From Agroathelia rolfsii (Eukaryota > Basidiomycota > Agaricomycetes > Amylocorticiales > Amylocorticiaceae): a stretch of 64,000 nt of DNA. The stretch is taken from positions 310,001 to 374,000 of the forward strand of contig JABRWF010000008.1 in NCBI GenBank assembly GCA_018343915.1, read 5' to 3'. Numbering within the stretch: position 1 is the first letter of the stretch; every line of letters starts with the position of its first letter. Below the pieces are notes generated by a model. It was given only the letters and a program-made list of their open reading frames with translations. It was not told the origin of the DNA and made no database searches. Shown here in pieces: positions 61,322-64,000 of the stretch. Position numbers and translations under genes: made by a program.

Positions 61322-63096
61322 ATGTCATTACTTGCACCTATAATATGCGATAATGGAACTGGCTATTCCAAAGTCGGGTATGCGTATGACTTGATTATCT
61401 TGAACGGTCTTCTCACATAATAGCAATCAAGATTCGCTGGAAACTCTGACCCGTCCTTGTGAGTGCATCACACTAGCGCATGAACACTTAGCGAAGGTAA
61501 CGACCTTAACACTGTTCTTTAGTGTGTTCCCGACCGCGATAGCTACCAGAGGCCCGGCATCCCAAGCTGCGCGCGGACCAGCCGTGCCCGCCAAACCAGG
61601 CCACTTGGCCAGCAAGCGTGGAGTGGAAGATCTCGACTTCTTCATCGGTGATGAGGCGCTTGCCAATGCAAAGACTCCAGGCTATGGCGTGCATTATCCT
61701 ATTCGTCATGGTATGATCGATAACTGGGACCATATGGAACGGTACTGGGAGCAGACGATCTTCAAGTATCTGCGTGCCGAGCCAGAGGATCACTACTTTC
61801 TCTTGGTGCGTGCGTCATGGTAAAGCGTGCGCGCGCTTTGCATTCATTTGTCTCTTACATCTCAACGCGATCATGATCCACAGACTGAGCCACCTCTGAA
61901 CCCACCTGAGAACCGTGAGCAGACAGCGGAGATCTTCTTCGAATCGTTCAACATCCAGGGACTCTACATCGCCGTCCAGGCCGTACTTGCCCTTGCTGCG
62001 TCTTGGTCCTCAAAGAACGTGACGGATAGGACACTGACGGGAACCGTCATCGACTCTGGTGATGGTGTCACTCACGTCATCCCCTGCGCGGAAGGATATG
62101 TTATTGGTAGCGCTATCAAACATATTCCAATCGCTGGTAGAGACATCACCCAATTCGTCCTGAACCTCCTGCGTGAGCGTGGGGAGATGGTGACTGTGCC
62201 GCCTGAGGAGCAACTCAAGATTGCGAGCAAGGTCAAGGAGAATTACAGCTATGTCTGTCAGGATATTGTGAAGGAATTCCGCAAGTACGATGTGGAGCCA
62301 TACAAGTACTTTGAGCGGTATGAGGGGGAGTATAGTGTCACTGGAAAGGTTGGTTTCCTTGAATCTATTCATCCTGTCGCTCTTGAGCGAGACTCATGCA
62401 ACTCTGTCAGAAATACGGTGTAGACGTTGGCTACGAGCGTTTCCTCGCTCCAGAAATCTTCTTCAACCCGGAAATCTACTCATCTGATTACCTCACACCA
62501 CTTCCCGAGGTCGTTGATGATGTGATTCAGCAATCACCCATTGATGTTCGGCGTGGTCTCTACAAGGTAAGCCGTCTGTATTGAACCGTATTTATACAAA
62601 TCTTTAAATTTATCTCAATAGAATATCGTGCTTTCTGGAGGCTCGACCATGTTCCAGCACTTTGGTCAACGCTTGAAGCGCGATCTCAAGCAGATTGTAG
62701 ACCGTAGACTTGAGTCAAGTGCGACTGCCAGTGGAAGTACTATGCGCGTGAGTTCTGATCCAGCTTTCCGCAATTACATATCCTCATTGATTTGTTAGTC
62801 TTCTGGTGTCGATGTCGAAGTCATCTCCCATAAGAGGCAAAGGTAATGTGTTCAAGATGATCGCTATCAGTGTGGCCCCTGATACTAAACTTACTTACAG
62901 ATATGCTGTCTGGTTTGGTGGATCGCTATTGGCATCGCTGGTAATGATATCTTCCTATACTCGCAGACTTCTTTCATTTGCTAATTCACTGGTTACCCAG
63001 CCTGAATTCTACTCTTCCTGCCACACCAAGGCACAATATGATGAAATCGGTCCCAGCATCTGCAGGAGATACCAGATCTTTGGTAGCGCGACTTAA
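61322..63096 (+). CDS. ARP3: Actin-related protein 3 (Arp2/3 complex)
   Basis: Nine exons: 61322-61377, 61432-61458 (27 nt), 61523-61805, 61884-62348, 62411-62566, 62622-62747, 62799-62842, 62901-62940 and 63001-63096. They total 430 residues, the usual ARP3 length. The N-terminus [31 protein letters not shown] is the phosphate-1 loop of the actin fold. [57 protein letters not shown] (phosphate-2 and the ARP3-type [13 protein letters not shown]), [19 protein letters not shown] and [13 protein letters not shown] complete it. ARP3 forms the pseudo-filament end with ARP2 and nucleates branched actin for endocytosis and polar growth. The 27-nt exon 2 is required to restore [10 protein letters not shown]. 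Confidence 0.93.
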
Positions 63097-63403
63097 TAGA
63101 GCCAGGTCGCAGTACTTCTACATAAACATTGAAGTAGCGATTTGTTTTATTGTGAGAGGATGGATGAGAATGAATATTTGGAATATCTTTTACATTCCGT
63201 GTGGATCGGATGAGCTCACGGCAACGTCATCTCGGCATTGACTCGGCCCGGATGCTGCTCATTAGTATTCCACTTTACACCACCATCTTATCATTACTAG
63301 TATATCAGGCAAGAAACTGCGCAAGTGGACTTGCTTCAAGCTGTCCCACAATTTCATGAGACGAATCCTATCTAGGTCGCTATCTACACGTCCTACTAGA
63401 AAA
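63097..63403. other. Intergenic spacer
   Basis: About 300 bp; TA-rich with no gene seen. It separates ARP3 from the gene that runs off the end. Confidence 0.45.
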
Positions 63404-64000
63404 ATGACGCAACCACTGCCCATCTCTCAGCTTCCCTTGCCTCCTGCGAAACAACTTTTGATTCACAATCTTACTCCGGATGCTCGCACTGCATCTGTTC
63501 CGCACTTTCGTAATAGTGTGCTCAGTCAGACGCCAAGTTACCAGCGAAGGGCCCGTCTTCTGTCTCCCGAGTCTCATTTCTCGTTTGTCACTCCGCTGAC
63601 TTTGCCTTTCCCATATGAAATCGAGCCTCCCGAGCCACCTGCGGTCATAGATGACAAGGATTCGTACATCGAAGACTGGCTCGCGAAGCGGGAAGCGACG
63701 GTTGAACGAGCCCCTTCTGAATGCACCTATGACAACGGGCTGAGAGTATACGATTCTGACTTGAGACAGCAGCCCCGAAGGCTCATTGGTCTGGCCGAAA
63801 CTGGCCTACGGGACTGTCTTCCACATCTAGATGCAGGGAACTCACTCGAAGTCATCGGAGAGCCCAGTCTGCTTGCTGCAGATTCTCCCGCACCTCCAGA
63901 AAAGCCTCTTTCATCTTCCGCGCAAGAGCTTCTGGACGTATTGGGCGGACACTCCGTGTTAATGTCTTCTCCCGATGCGGAGGTGGCATTTGCTCCCTGG
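63404..64000 (+). CDS. Unidentified protein, 3' end beyond window
   Basis: The frame from the ATG at 63,404 stays open for 199 codons to the last base. It starts MTQPLPISQLPLPPAK and is rich in Pro, Ser and Leu, with a charged stretch KDSYIEDWLAKREATVER around residue 85-105. No signal peptide or membrane segment is visible. It looks like the disordered N-terminal region of a larger protein. No family is recognised. A splice site before the window end cannot be excluded. Confidence 0.6.
   Translation, partial: MTQPLPISQLPLPPAKQLLIHNLTPDARTASVPHFRNSVLSQTPSYQRRARLLSPESHFSFVTPLTLPFPYEIEPPEPPAVIDDKDSYIEDWLAKREATVERAPSECTYDNGLRVYDSDLRQQPRRLIGLAETGLRDCLPHLDAGNSLEVIGEPSLLAADSPAPPEKPLSSSAQELLDVLGGHSVLMSSPDAEVAFAPW

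Overview
This is a eukaryotic window from a filamentous basidiomycete, most likely an Agaricomycete. Genes are dense and mostly intron-rich. The introns are typically 45-80 bp with GT..AG borders. Many proteins read as clear fungal orthologues once the exons are joined. The species cannot be named from the sequence alone.

Layout. 0-16 kb: an FHA/G-patch protein (-) and ATG17 (+) share a short divergent promoter. A gene-poor 2.5 kb gap follows, then the NHEJ factor XLF/Nej1 (-), a Zn-ribbon/LysM protein (+), a vacuolar Ca2+/H+ exchanger (-) and a long F-box/leucine-rich-repeat protein (-). 16-28 kb: a stand-alone peroxisomal enoyl-CoA hydratase-2 ending in AKL (-), the ergosterol scaffold ERG28 (-), a 1.1-kilo-residue low-complexity orphan (+) and a conserved-looking tail-anchored orphan (+). 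28-37.5 kb: a tandem GH18 chitinase array (+). Three copies are intact and share the same five-exon structure. A fourth is cut off inside intron 1 and abuts an antisense gene for a nuclease-like/kinase-like protein of the type found in basidiomycete Crinkler-like expansions. 38-51.9 kb: housekeeping genes, namely thiamin pyrophosphokinase (+), SDS22 (-), a YANK/STK32-type AGC kinase (-), the vacuolar TRP channel YVC1 (+), the mitochondrial outer-membrane insertase MIM1/TOM13 (-), an EngB/GTPBP8-type GTPase (+) and a TMEM170-like membrane protein (-). 52-61 kb: an accessory block with two near-duplicate NAD(P)-binding NmrA/epimerase-like genes that bracket an HTATIP2-like NAD(P)-binding protein and an MBOAT/wax-synthase-like acyltransferase. 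This is a possible small metabolic cluster. 61-64 kb: the Arp2/3 subunit ARP3 (+) and the start of an unidentified gene that runs off the end.

Points of most interest: the chitinase array with its truncated member and the inserted effector-like kinase; a 3'-UTR element shared by the three intact chitinases; the duplicated reductase pair with identical internal exon lengths, including a conserved 10-nt microexon; further microexons of 10-13 nt in YVC1 and the EngB gene; and a candidate GC-AG intron. No CRISPR array, rRNA, tRNA or intact transposon was recognised. All exon joins were made by eye from splice consensus, reading frame and remembered family motifs, with no alignment or transcript data.
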